The position numbers were made by a program, and so were the translations under genes. A DNA stretch of 60,364 nucleotides from Bacteroidales bacterium (lineage in GTDB: Bacteria; Bacteroidota; Bacteroidia; Bacteroidales; JAFGHD01), in contig JAFGHD010000087.1 of assembly GCA_016939365.1 (NCBI GenBank), positions 1 through 60,364 of the forward strand, in the 5' to 3' direction. Positions within the stretch are counted from its first letter, which is position 1. Each line of letters begins with the position of its first letter. This document shows, piece by piece, positions 37,336 through 45,052 of the stretch. The notes beneath the pieces were generated by a model. The model saw only the letters and a program-made list of their open reading frames with translations, was not told where the DNA came from and did no database searches.

Positions 37336-38565
37336 ATGGAAATTCAGGCGATCAAACAACGTTTTGGGATCATCGGCACATCGCCATTGCTGGACCGGGC
37401 GATCCATATTGCCATGCAGGTATCCCCGACCGATCTGACCGTTCTGATCACAGGGGAGAGTGGTGTGGGTAAAGAGTTTTTTCCCAAGATCATTCACCAG
37501 TTGAGTGCCAGGAAGCATGGTGCCTACATTGCAGTCAACTGTGGAGCCATACCCGAAGGGACCATAGATTCAGAGCTTTTCGGACATGAAAGGGGATCCT
37601 TCACCGGTGCACACGAAGCACGCAAGGGATACTTCGAAGTCGTAAACGGAGGTACCATTTTCCTGGATGAAGTGGCGGAACTGCCCCTCTCAACGCAGGT
37701 TCGCCTGTTGCGTGTGCTGGAAACGGGAGAATTTCTCAAGGTGGGTTCCTCCAACGTGCTGAAGACAGATGCCCGGATCGTAGCCGCCACCAATGTGGAC
37801 ATCCTCGAACTCATCGGCCTGGGGAAATTCAGGGAAGATCTCTATTACCGCCTGAATACGGTACCTATTTATGTACCCTCCCTCAGGGAACGAAAGGAGG
37901 ATATCCACCTGCTGTTCAGGAAATTTGCGGCTGACTTCGCGGAAAAATACCGCATGCCTCCTGTCCAGCTGGATGAGGAATCCATAAAGCTGCTCACCAG
38001 CTACCGCTGGCAGGGTAACGTGCGCCAGTTGAAAAACATTACCGAGCAGATTTCCATAATAGAGAAAAACCGGAACATCTCCGCAGGCACACTGGAAAGA
38101 TATCTTCCCGATGCACATTTCAGGGATTTGCCGGTGCTATACAGAAGAGAGGAAGAGAAGAAGGAAATCAATGAACGTGACCTTCTGTATCGTGTACTGT
38201 TTGATATGAAGCGGGATATCAATGACCTGAAACGGATCGTGGGGGACATTGTCCAGAATGAAAATCTGATCAAGGAGCTTCAGCAAACCAATCCACAGCT
38301 GCTGTCCAGGATTCTGAACGAAGGGATTGAGCCCGAAAGGACCAGGCCAGGGGATGAATTCCACCCGGAGCAAGAGGAATCCTTAACAGAACCGTTTGAG
38401 GAATCAGAAGTGATTGAGGAATCCCTCTCCCTCCAGGAAAGGGAAATCGACCTGATCAAAAAGGCATTGGCCAGACATCAGGGGAAGAGGAAGAATGCCT
38501 CCCGCGAACTGGGCATCTCAGAAAGAACCCTCTACAGAAAAATCAAGGAATACAATATAAACTGA
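37336..38565 (+). CDS. Sigma-54-dependent transcriptional activator
   Basis: A 409-residue bacterial enhancer-binding protein that uses ATP to open promoters held by RNA polymerase with sigma-54. The AAA+ domain starts almost at the N terminus: Walker A GESGVGKE, the sigma-54 contact loop GSFTGA (87-92), Walker B GGTIFLDEVAELPL and the arginine-finger region. There is no receiver or GAF domain ahead of it, so it is not a two-component partner. A Glu-rich linker (about 265-355) joins a Fis-type helix-turn-helix at the C terminus (NASRELGISERTLYRKIKEY). It heads a run with lptE and secG. A sigma-54-like promoter lies 2 kb downstream, before groES. Confidence 0.95.
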   Translation: MEIQAIKQRFGIIGTSPLLDRAIHIAMQVSPTDLTVLITGESGVGKEFFPKIIHQLSARKHGAYIAVNCGAIPEGTIDSELFGHERGSFTGAHEARKGYFEVVNGGTIFLDEVAELPLSTQVRLLRVLETGEFLKVGSSNVLKTDARIVAATNVDILELIGLGKFREDLYYRLNTVPIYVPSLRERKEDIHLLFRKFAADFAEKYRMPPVQLDEESIKLLTSYRWQGNVRQLKNITEQISIIEKNRNISAGTLERYLPDAHFRDLPVLYRREEEKKEINERDLLYRVLFDMKRDINDLKRIVGDIVQNENLIKELQQTNPQLLSRILNEGIEPERTRPGDEFHPEQEESLTEPFEESEVIEESLSLQEREIDLIKKALARHQGKRKNASRELGISERTLYRKIKEYNIN

Positions 38566-38571
38566 GCTGCC

Positions 38572-39084
38572 TTGCCGACCGGCCGTTGTCATATTTGCGC
38601 ATTTACCCTGTTGTCACTATTCTTACAGGCCTGCTCTGTGAACTATTCCTTTACCGGGGCATCCATACCACCGGAAGCCAAAACCATACAGATCAATTAC
38701 TTTCAAAATACAGCCTCACTTGTTGAACCATCACTGAGCCAAATCCTTACCGATGCGCTAAAAGATAAATTCACCTCCGAAACCAGCCTGATTCCGGTGA
38801 ATCAGGGAGGCGATCTGATCCTGGAAGGGCGGATAACGGATTACGCTACCCAGCCAGTGGCTATTCAGGGGAATGATCAGGCAGCCCTGAACAGGCTGAC
38901 CATCACCATACAGGTGAAATACACCAATACCGTAAGTGAAAAGGACAGTTATGAATCATCTTTTTCCAGGTATTCGGATTATTCCAGCAGCCGGAATCTC
39001 AGCGAAGTGCAGGAAGGACTGATCAGCGAGATCGTTCAATGGCTGGTGGAGGACGTATTCAATAAATCTGTAGTGAACTGGTAA
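38572..39084 (+). CDS. lptE: LptE-family LPS-assembly lipoprotein
   Basis: A 170-residue lipoprotein beginning with TTG, 6 nt after the activator stop. The signal ends at LFLQACS (lipidated Cys about 21). The Bacteroidota LptE pattern follows: VNYSFTGASIPPEAKTIQIN, YFQNTASLVEPSLSQILTDA and LILEGRITDY. LptE plugs the LptD barrel and helps insert LPS in the outer leaflet. The order activator - lptE - TPR - secG is a conserved Bacteroidota neighbourhood. The weak start codon may limit its output or depend on coupling. Confidence 0.88.
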   Translation: MPTGRCHICAFTLLSLFLQACSVNYSFTGASIPPEAKTIQINYFQNTASLVEPSLSQILTDALKDKFTSETSLIPVNQGGDLILEGRITDYATQPVAIQGNDQAALNRLTITIQVKYTNTVSEKDSYESSFSRYSDYSSSRNLSEVQEGLISEIVQWLVEDVFNKSVVNW

Positions 39085-39120
39085 ACAGTGGCTTACGCGC
39101 CATAACCAAGGCCCAATACG

Positions 39121-39981
39121 ATGAACGTCAGGCAGCTGACCGGCTATTTTAGCAATCCCGCAACTCTGCAAAGGGACAATATCACGGACCTGGAACAGCT
39201 TACAGATGAGTATCCCTACTGGCAGGGTGCCCGGTTACTGTTTGCACTGTCTCTTTTCATGGAACAGGACTACAGATTCAGTCAACAGCTGAGAATTGCC
39301 GCGGTTTATGCCGCAGACCGCACCTTGCTCAAACAGCATATTCTTTCGTTGGAACAGAGGGTCGATAGGGCAGATGCACCACTGCAACCGGCTCCTCCTA
39401 TTTCCGGACCAGGGAGAATCCCTGAAGATGAAGAGTGGGATCAAAACAAAAGCGAAAGGCTGTCAGACCTTCTTCATGAGCTCGAGGCAGAGATCAGATC
39501 GTCCCTGGGGCGTCACGAAAAGGATGCTGCCAGTTCCAACTATCTGTTGGTCCAGGATATAATTTTCAGACTGGAGGACATGCTCAAAGGTCTCCGCATT
39601 GAACGGGGGTATAAAACGGAAAATTTAGGTGGGGCTTATACATCGGTTGCCGGGGAATACTCCCTCGAGCATCTGGCTGACATCAACGAACAAAATCCGG
39701 CTATGCGGTCCCAAAGCGAGATCATCGACCTGTTCATACGATCTGATCCGAGAATGCCGCCTCCCTTAAAAACGGATTTCTTCAAACCGGAGGAGTCAGC
39801 AAAACGCAGTCTGGTTGATAACGAGGAGGTCATCTCGGAAACCCTCGCTAAACTTTATGTCATCCAGGGTAACCTGAAAAAGGCCATCTCTATCTACAGA
39901 AAATTAAGCTTGATTTTTCCGGAAAAAAGCAGTTACTTTGCAGCCCGGATAAAAAATCTGGAACAAGAGTTATCCGGATAA
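39121..39981 (+). CDS. Hypothetical protein with C-terminal TPR
   Basis: A 286-residue protein without a signal peptide, probably cytoplasmic. The C terminus carries one clear TPR-like helix pair (ETLAKLYVIQGNLKKAISIY, then RKLSLIFPEKSSYFAARI). The middle is acidic and probably flexible. Proteins of this type commonly lie between lptE and secG in Bacteroidota, but no function is established. It begins 36 nt after lptE and ends 18 nt before secG. Confidence 0.85.
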   Translation: MNVRQLTGYFSNPATLQRDNITDLEQLTDEYPYWQGARLLFALSLFMEQDYRFSQQLRIAAVYAADRTLLKQHILSLEQRVDRADAPLQPAPPISGPGRIPEDEEWDQNKSERLSDLLHELEAEIRSSLGRHEKDAASSNYLLVQDIIFRLEDMLKGLRIERGYKTENLGGAYTSVAGEYSLEHLADINEQNPAMRSQSEIIDLFIRSDPRMPPPLKTDFFKPEESAKRSLVDNEEVISETLAKLYVIQGNLKKAISIYRKLSLIFPEKSSYFAARIKNLEQELSG

Positions 39982-39999
39982 AAATCAATTAATTATAAC

Positions 40000-40350
40000 A
40001 TGGGAGCATTCGTTATTGTGGCGGTACTGATCATAGTGACCTGCGTGTTGCTGACACTGATCGTCCTGGTGCAGAGTTCCAAAGGTGGGGGTCTTGCCTC
40101 GAATTTCTCTTCATCCAATCAGTTCATGGGAGTGAGAAAGACTGCGGATTTTCTTGAAAAAACAACATGGACCCTGGCGATCGTCCTCCTGGTTCTCAGC
40201 CTGATATCGATTTTCGTAATTCCCCGTGGAACCAGATTGCAGACACAGACTGATACTGAGCTCAGGGAGCAGATCGAAAATGCACCGGACCTTCAGCCTG
40301 TTGAAGATTATGTTCCACCCCCTGACCAAACGGAAACAACAGAAGAATAA
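40000..40350 (+). CDS. secG: Preprotein translocase subunit SecG
   Basis: A 116-residue SecG. Two membrane helices (about 3-24 and 53-74) are joined by the conserved loop VLVQSSKGGGLASNF. A Pro- and Glu-rich cytoplasmic tail follows, longer than in E. coli. SecG assists SecYE-SecA in moving proteins across the inner membrane. It closes the activator-lptE-TPR run and is followed by a hairpin terminator. Confidence 0.95.
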   Translation: MGAFVIVAVLIIVTCVLLTLIVLVQSSKGGGLASNFSSSNQFMGVRKTADFLEKTTWTLAIVLLVLSLISIFVIPRGTRLQTQTDTELREQIENAPDLQPVEDYVPPPDQTETTEE

Positions 40351-40370
40351 ATCAGGAGTAGTTACCGGAA

Positions 40371-40406
40371 AATGTCAGAATGTTATGACATTCTGGCATT
40401 TTTTTT
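40371..40406 (+). terminator. Rho-independent terminator after secG
   Basis: AATGTCAGAATGT (40371-40383) pairs with ACATTCTGGCATT (40388-40400) over 13 bp including one G-T pair, with a 4-nt loop. A run of eight T residues (40399-40406) follows. It separates secG from the groES promoter. Confidence 0.85.
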
Positions 40407-40522
40407 GTCATGAAGTGACCTCTTGGGAACCCACTCCCTGTCAAGCCCTCTACATCCTTCCCTCAGCCAGCACCAAAGGACATGTATATAACCGGACGAT
40501 GGCGGGCACGCTCAATTCAATT

Positions 40523-40538
40523 TGGCACAAATTATGCT
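40523..40538 (+). promoter_or_regulatory. Putative sigma-54 promoter of groES-groEL
   Basis: TGGCACAAATTATGCT matches the sigma-54 consensus TGGCAC-N5-TTGC with one mismatch. It keeps the invariant GG (40524-40525) and GC (40536-40537) exactly 10 bp apart. Predicted transcription starts near 40549, about 55 nt before the groES ATG. No CIRCE-type operator is present. A sigma-54 activator gene lies 2 kb upstream. Confidence 0.65.
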
Positions 40539-40603
40539 AAAGGCGCAACGTCGATCTGTTAGAATTGTCATTAAGAACCATTATACACTAAAAGACTAAA
40601 AGT

Positions 40604-40882
40604 ATGGAAAAGGTGAATGTTAAACCATTGGGAGACAGGGTTTTGGTGTTGCCTGCTCCCGCGGAAGAAAAAACAGCCGGGGGTATTATCATTCCTGACA
40701 CTGCCAAGGAAAAGCCTCAGAAGGGTGTAATTGTGGCAGTAGGACCGGGTACCAAGGATCAGAAGATGACGGTCAAGGCAGGTGATCAGGTACTATATGG
40801 TAAGTATTCCGGCACGGAGATCAATTACGAAGGGAAGTCGTATATGATCATGAAAGAGTCTGATATCTACGCAATTATTTGA
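40604..40882 (+). CDS. groES: Co-chaperonin GroES
   Basis: The 92-residue GroES caps the GroEL ring during protein folding. The signature begins [20 protein letters not shown], followed by the mobile loop ([16 protein letters not shown]) and the conserved VAVGPGTKD and [10 protein letters not shown] segments. groEL follows after 26 nt in the same unit. The apparent promoter is of sigma-54 type, which is unusual for this operon. Confidence 0.98.
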   Translation: MEKVNVKPLGDRVLVLPAPAEEKTAGGIIIPDTAKEKPQKGVIVAVGPGTKDQKMTVKAGDQVLYGKYSGTEINYEGKSYMIMKESDIYAII

Positions 40883-40908
40883 GAAACAAACCAATAAAAC
40901 TGATAAAC

Positions 40909-42540
40909 ATGGCAAAAGACATTATTTTCGACCTGAAAGCCAGGGAAGCACTGAAAAAAGGTGTGGACTCCCTGAGCAATGCGGTAAAGGTTACTCTGGG
41001 CCCCAAGGGCAGAAATGTGATCATGGACAAATCCTATGGTTCACCTGTGATCACAAAGGATGGTGTCACTGTGGCCAAGGAAATTGAGCTCAAGGACGGT
41101 GTGGAGAACATGGGAGCCCAGATGGTCAAGGAGGTCGCTTCCAAGACCAATGATATTGCGGGTGACGGCACCACCACAGCCACCGTTCTGGCTCAGTCCA
41201 TTTTTACCACCGGACTGAAGAATGTTACAGCAGGCGCCAACCCGATGGACCTGAAACGTGGCATTGACAAGGCAGTTGCCGAGGTGATCAAGTCCCTTAA
41301 AAGTCAGACCAAGCAAATCGGTGATGAATCTGAAAAGATCGAGCAGGTTGCTACTGTCTCGGCCAACAACGACAGCACTATCGGTAAGCTGATCGCAGAG
41401 GCGATGGGCAAGGTGAAGAAGGATGGGGTCATCACCATTGAAGAGGCCAAGAGCATGGAGACTTCCGTTGACCTTGTCGAAGGAATGCAGTTTGACAGGG
41501 GTTATATTTCGCCCTACTTTGTTACGGATACCGAGAAGATGGAGTCCGTGTATGAAAATCCATTCATTCTCATCCATGACAAAAAGATCTCCGTGATGAA
41601 GGACCTCCTTCCCATTCTCGAGAAGATTGTTCAGACAGGCAGGCCTTTGCTCATCATCGCAGAGGACGTGGAAACGGAGGCGCTGGCTACGCTGGTGGTC
41701 AACAAGTTGCGGGGTGGCCTCAAAGTGGTGGCTGTGAAAGCTCCCGGTTTCGGTGACAGAAGAAAAGAGATGCTGGAGGACATTGCCGTATTGACCGGCG
41801 GAACTGTGATCTCCGAAGAGAAAGGATACAAGCTTGAAGACACCACCCTGGATCTTCTTGGAAATGCCGAGAAGATCACTGTGAGCAAGGATAATACCAC
41901 CATTGTCAGCGGCAAGGGATCCAAGGATTCGATCCATGCCAGGATCAATCAGATCAAAGCCCAGATCGAGGCCACTACCTCCGACTATGACCGTGAAAAG
42001 CTCCAGGAACGGCTGGCCAAGCTGTCAGGTGGTGTGGCGGTGATCTATGTGGGTGCTGCAAGCGAAGTGGAAATGAAGGAAAGGAAAGACCGTTTCAACG
42101 ATGCACTCAACGCAACCCGGGCCGCCATTGAGGAAGGAATCATTCCCGGCGGTGGTGTTGCATACATCCGTGCCGTTGACAGCATTAATAAACTGAAAGG
42201 TGATAATGAGGATGAAGATACAGGTATCGGTATCATTCTGAGGGCCCTGGAAGAGCCGCTGCGGCAGATCGTCGAAAATGCAGGCCTTGAAGGTTCCGTC
42301 GTGGTTCAGAAGGTGAGGGAAGGGAAAAATGACTTCGGCTACAACGCCCGGACGGATGTTTATGAGAACCTGTTTAAAGCCGGTGTCATCGACCCAACCA
42401 AGGTGGCCCGCGTAGCCCTGGAAAATGCCGCATCCATCGCCGGTATGCTGCTTACCACCGAATGCGTCGTGGTTGAGCGGAAAGAGGATAAGGAAGCCCC
42501 TAAAATGCCCCCGGGTGCTGGAATGGGCGATATGTATTAA
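40909..42540 (+). CDS. groEL: Chaperonin GroEL
   Basis: The 543-residue 60-kDa chaperonin. The correct start is ATG 40909 ([20 protein letters not shown]). Family marks include the ATP-binding [32 protein letters not shown] and [13 protein letters not shown], ending in the short tail GAGMGDMY. It is cotranscribed with groES and followed by an intrinsic terminator. Confidence 0.99.
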   Translation: MAKDIIFDLKAREALKKGVDSLSNAVKVTLGPKGRNVIMDKSYGSPVITKDGVTVAKEIELKDGVENMGAQMVKEVASKTNDIAGDGTTTATVLAQSIFTTGLKNVTAGANPMDLKRGIDKAVAEVIKSLKSQTKQIGDESEKIEQVATVSANNDSTIGKLIAEAMGKVKKDGVITIEEAKSMETSVDLVEGMQFDRGYISPYFVTDTEKMESVYENPFILIHDKKISVMKDLLPILEKIVQTGRPLLIIAEDVETEALATLVVNKLRGGLKVVAVKAPGFGDRRKEMLEDIAVLTGGTVISEEKGYKLEDTTLDLLGNAEKITVSKDNTTIVSGKGSKDSIHARINQIKAQIEATTSDYDREKLQERLAKLSGGVAVIYVGAASEVEMKERKDRFNDALNATRAAIEEGIIPGGGVAYIRAVDSINKLKGDNEDEDTGIGIILRALEEPLRQIVENAGLEGSVVVQKVREGKNDFGYNARTDVYENLFKAGVIDPTKVARVALENAASIAGMLLTTECVVVERKEDKEAPKMPPGAGMGDMY

Positions 42541-42568
42541 AAACAAAATTTCTCCTTTGCATAATAAA

Positions 42569-42590
42569 CCCCTCTCCGGAGGGGTTTTTT
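42569..42590 (+). terminator. Rho-independent terminator after groEL
   Basis: CCCCTC (42569-42574) pairs with GAGGGG (42579-42584) around a TCCG loop, followed by six T residues (42585-42590). It ends the groESL message. Confidence 0.85.
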
Positions 42591-42601
42591 ATTTTTACAG
42601 T
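42590..42601 (+). promoter_or_regulatory. TATTTTTACAGT promoter-like element, copy 1
   Basis: TATTTTTA resembles the -7 consensus TAnnTTTG with the last base changed, and lies 4 nt from the start at 42606. The same 12-mer recurs before the Na/Pi transporter gene (43309-43320), again only 1 nt from the start codon. Confidence 0.35.
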
Positions 42602-42605
42602 GCCA

Positions 42606-43208
42606 ATGATCAACATCCGGATTATGAACCTGAAGAAGCCTCCGATCCCTTATCACTTCCCGGGTCTGAAAAGCATCGTCCGTCTTCCGATGTCTTTTGG
42701 AATGCTGGTTATCCTCATGCAGGGAATGGGTCAGGTAAACTTGCCCATTGATGAAAGCACCGGCCTGATTACTTTCAGGGAAGTGATTCAGGAGGAAGGA
42801 ACCAGCCAGGAATTGTTCAACAGGGCGGTGGGCTGGATAAACATCACTTTTACGAATCCCACCGATGTTACCCGTGTCAGGGATCCTGAAACGGGAGAGA
42901 TCAAGGGCCTTCACCGGTTTAAGATATTCAATGCAGATAAGGAGGGGAACACCACGGATGCAGGTATCATTCAATATGAGTTCGTTCTGGAGTTCAAGGA
43001 GGGAAGATACCGCTATACCCTCAACAATTTTGTATTAAAGCAATCATCCAGGATACACATAGAGAAATGGCTGAACCGTGAGGATCCGCAATATATTCCT
43101 GCATGGGACTCTTACCTGGAACAGGTTCACCAGTTCGTAAAGGATTGGATAAAGAGCCTGGAGAAGGGGTTGAAACCACCCGTTACCGTGGATGATGACG
43201 ACTGGTGA
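42606..43208 (+). CDS. DUF4468 domain-containing protein
   Basis: A 200-residue protein of the DUF4468 family (TBP-like fold), common in Bacteroidota and usually exported. A hydrophobic stretch (LPMSFGMLVILMQGMGQ, about residues 27-43) acts as signal or anchor, but its N-terminal region is long, so a start further downstream is possible. The domain begins at LPIDESTGLITFREVIQEEG and includes AVGWINITF and YEFVLEFKEGRYRYTLNNF. The function is unknown. It stands between the groEL terminator and the Na/Pi transporter. Confidence 0.8.
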   Translation: MINIRIMNLKKPPIPYHFPGLKSIVRLPMSFGMLVILMQGMGQVNLPIDESTGLITFREVIQEEGTSQELFNRAVGWINITFTNPTDVTRVRDPETGEIKGLHRFKIFNADKEGNTTDAGIIQYEFVLEFKEGRYRYTLNNFVLKQSSRIHIEKWLNREDPQYIPAWDSYLEQVHQFVKDWIKSLEKGLKPPVTVDDDDW

Positions 43209-43308
43209 TTTGATTTTTCCAGGGCCATTTTTTGATTGATGCAGCGTCCATCCGGGAAAGATTTCCGGTATGCAGAGGCACCTGAATCCCGACGGTAGGA
43301 CGATTTTG

Positions 43309-43320
43309 TATTTTTACAGT
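43309..43320 (+). promoter_or_regulatory. TATTTTTACAGT promoter-like element, copy 2
   Basis: The identical 12-mer found at 42590-42601. It ends 1 nt before the ATG at 43322. If it is a -7 element, the Na/Pi transporter mRNA would have almost no leader. Confidence 0.35.
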
Positions 43321-43321
43321 A

Positions 43322-45052
43322 ATGGATCTTCAGGAAACCCACCAGTCATTCCCCCTGGGAATGATATTGCTGAGCCTGGCCGGGGGGCTGGCCTTTTTCC
43401 TTTACGGACTGCATCAGTTGAGCAACGGGCTGCGGAAGTCGTCAGGGGAAGGCCTTCGTAAGATGTTGGCCAGAATGACGGCCAGCCGTTATGCAGGTTT
43501 TGCCACCGGCGCCGTTTTCACCGCAGTGGTTCAGAGCAGCAGTGCTACAACCGTCATGCTGGTCGGGCTCGTCAAATCCGGTATTCTGAATTACTCACAA
43601 TGCCTGGGAGTGATATTGGGGGCGGATGTGGGAACCACTATTACTGCTCAGCTGATCGCTTTCCGGTTGTCAGATTACTCCCTGATCATGGTGATCACCG
43701 GTTTCCTCCTGGCCACCTACTTCAGGCGGGATACCTGGAGACACGCGGGTGAAGCCATCCTGGGATTCGGGATTTTGTTTTTCGGAATGAAAATGATGTC
43801 GGATGCGATTTCCCCTCTGAAATCCTATGGACCTGTGCTGGATTTCCTTCAGCAACTGGAGCATCCCGTCACCGGGCTGGTGGCCGGGTTGCTGATGACT
43901 GCAATCCTGCAAAGCAGCAGCGCCTTTATCGGGATACTGATCGTTATCTCCCAGCAGGGGCTGCTCACCCTGGAGTCGGGAATACCCCTGATCCTTGGGG
44001 CCAACATCGGAACCTGCATCACAGCAATGCTGGCCAGTATGGGAGCTGGTATCGAGGCCGGAAGGGTGGCTTTGGCCCATGTGGTTTTCAAGGTGGCGGG
44101 AGTAATGGTCTTTGTTTTCTGGATCCCGGATTTTGCACATATCATCAGGGAAATCTCACCAACGGATTACAGCATGTCTGCGACCGCCACTGAGACACCT
44201 CGGCAGATAGCCAATGCCCACAGCCTTTTCAATGTCAGCATCGGCTTGCTTTTTTTGCCCTTTACGAGATGGTTCGACCGGCTGAACGAGAGGCTGTTAC
44301 CGCCCAAAACTGCTTTACGCGACAAGACTCCTTATGCAAGAAAGCTTGACACCCGCCTGCTGAGTACCCCTGGCCTGGCCATTGATATGATCCGCAGGCA
44401 AATAGCATTGATGGCGGAAGTGATTCTTTCCATGCTGGAGCGGGTGATTGACCCCCTCGCCGGGGAAAAGGCATCATTCCGGCCGGATAACCATGACCTG
44501 CCCGTTATGGATTTGATACACCGGCAGGAGAGAAAGGTCGACATCATGCAGGACAAGATCACGGCGTATCTGCTTCTCATTGCCAGGCAGCAGTTGAGCG
44601 AAAGGCAGTCACGTGAGGTTCATTCTCTGATCGTCGTGGTGAAATACCTGGAGAGCATCGGAGATATTGTTGACAGGAGCCTGAAGCGATTGGCCGTTAA
44701 AAGAGAATCCCAGGGTATCGAGCTTTCTCAGGAAGGGAGGGAGGAGATCCGTCACTATCATGAAAAGGCGTGCAAACAGATACACCGTCTGATCAAGGTC
44801 TTTTCCGAAAGGGATATCATGAAAGCAGAAAAGATCGTAGCCCGGGAGATCTCATACGATGAGATGGAAAAATCACTGGGACAACTGCACCTGGATCGTC
44901 TTACAAAACAAAGACATGAAACGGTGGCAAGCCATGAGGTGCATATGGATATCATGGAGGCACTGAGACAGGTACACATCTATGCGGTGGAAATTGCCAG
45001 GATCATGCTGGCCACCCTGCCTCTGCCCCGCGAAGAGCAAACGGATCAGTGA
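43322..45052 (+). CDS. Na/Pi cotransporter family protein with PhoU-like tail
   Basis: A 576-residue inner-membrane protein. Two inverted Na/Pi-cotransporter repeats each carry the QSSS hallmark: VQSSSATTVMLVGLVKSG near residue 62 and LQSSSAFIGILIVISQQG near 195. About eight membrane helices fill the first 330 residues. The remaining 240 residues form a helical PhoU-like regulatory domain (LIVVVKYLESIGDIVDRSLK). It probably imports phosphate with sodium. Its stop overlaps the convergent S46 peptidase gene by 7 nt. Confidence 0.93.
   Translation: MDLQETHQSFPLGMILLSLAGGLAFFLYGLHQLSNGLRKSSGEGLRKMLARMTASRYAGFATGAVFTAVVQSSSATTVMLVGLVKSGILNYSQCLGVILGADVGTTITAQLIAFRLSDYSLIMVITGFLLATYFRRDTWRHAGEAILGFGILFFGMKMMSDAISPLKSYGPVLDFLQQLEHPVTGLVAGLLMTAILQSSSAFIGILIVISQQGLLTLESGIPLILGANIGTCITAMLASMGAGIEAGRVALAHVVFKVAGVMVFVFWIPDFAHIIREISPTDYSMSATATETPRQIANAHSLFNVSIGLLFLPFTRWFDRLNERLLPPKTALRDKTPYARKLDTRLLSTPGLAIDMIRRQIALMAEVILSMLERVIDPLAGEKASFRPDNHDLPVMDLIHRQERKVDIMQDKITAYLLLIARQQLSERQSREVHSLIVVVKYLESIGDIVDRSLKRLAVKRESQGIELSQEGREEIRHYHEKACKQIHRLIKVFSERDIMKAEKIVAREISYDEMEKSLGQLHLDRLTKQRHETVASHEVHMDIMEALRQVHIYAVEIARIMLATLPLPREEQTDQ

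Noticed and set aside
40226-40540. 104-codon frame overlapping secG and the groES promoter
   Set aside because: It runs through the secG terminator and the promoter region, so it is an out-of-frame shadow.
40521-40540. CIRCE (HrcA) operator before groES
   Set aside because: TTGGCA/TGCTAA looks a little like an inverted repeat, but the 9-bp CIRCE arms are absent; the sigma-54 reading fits better.
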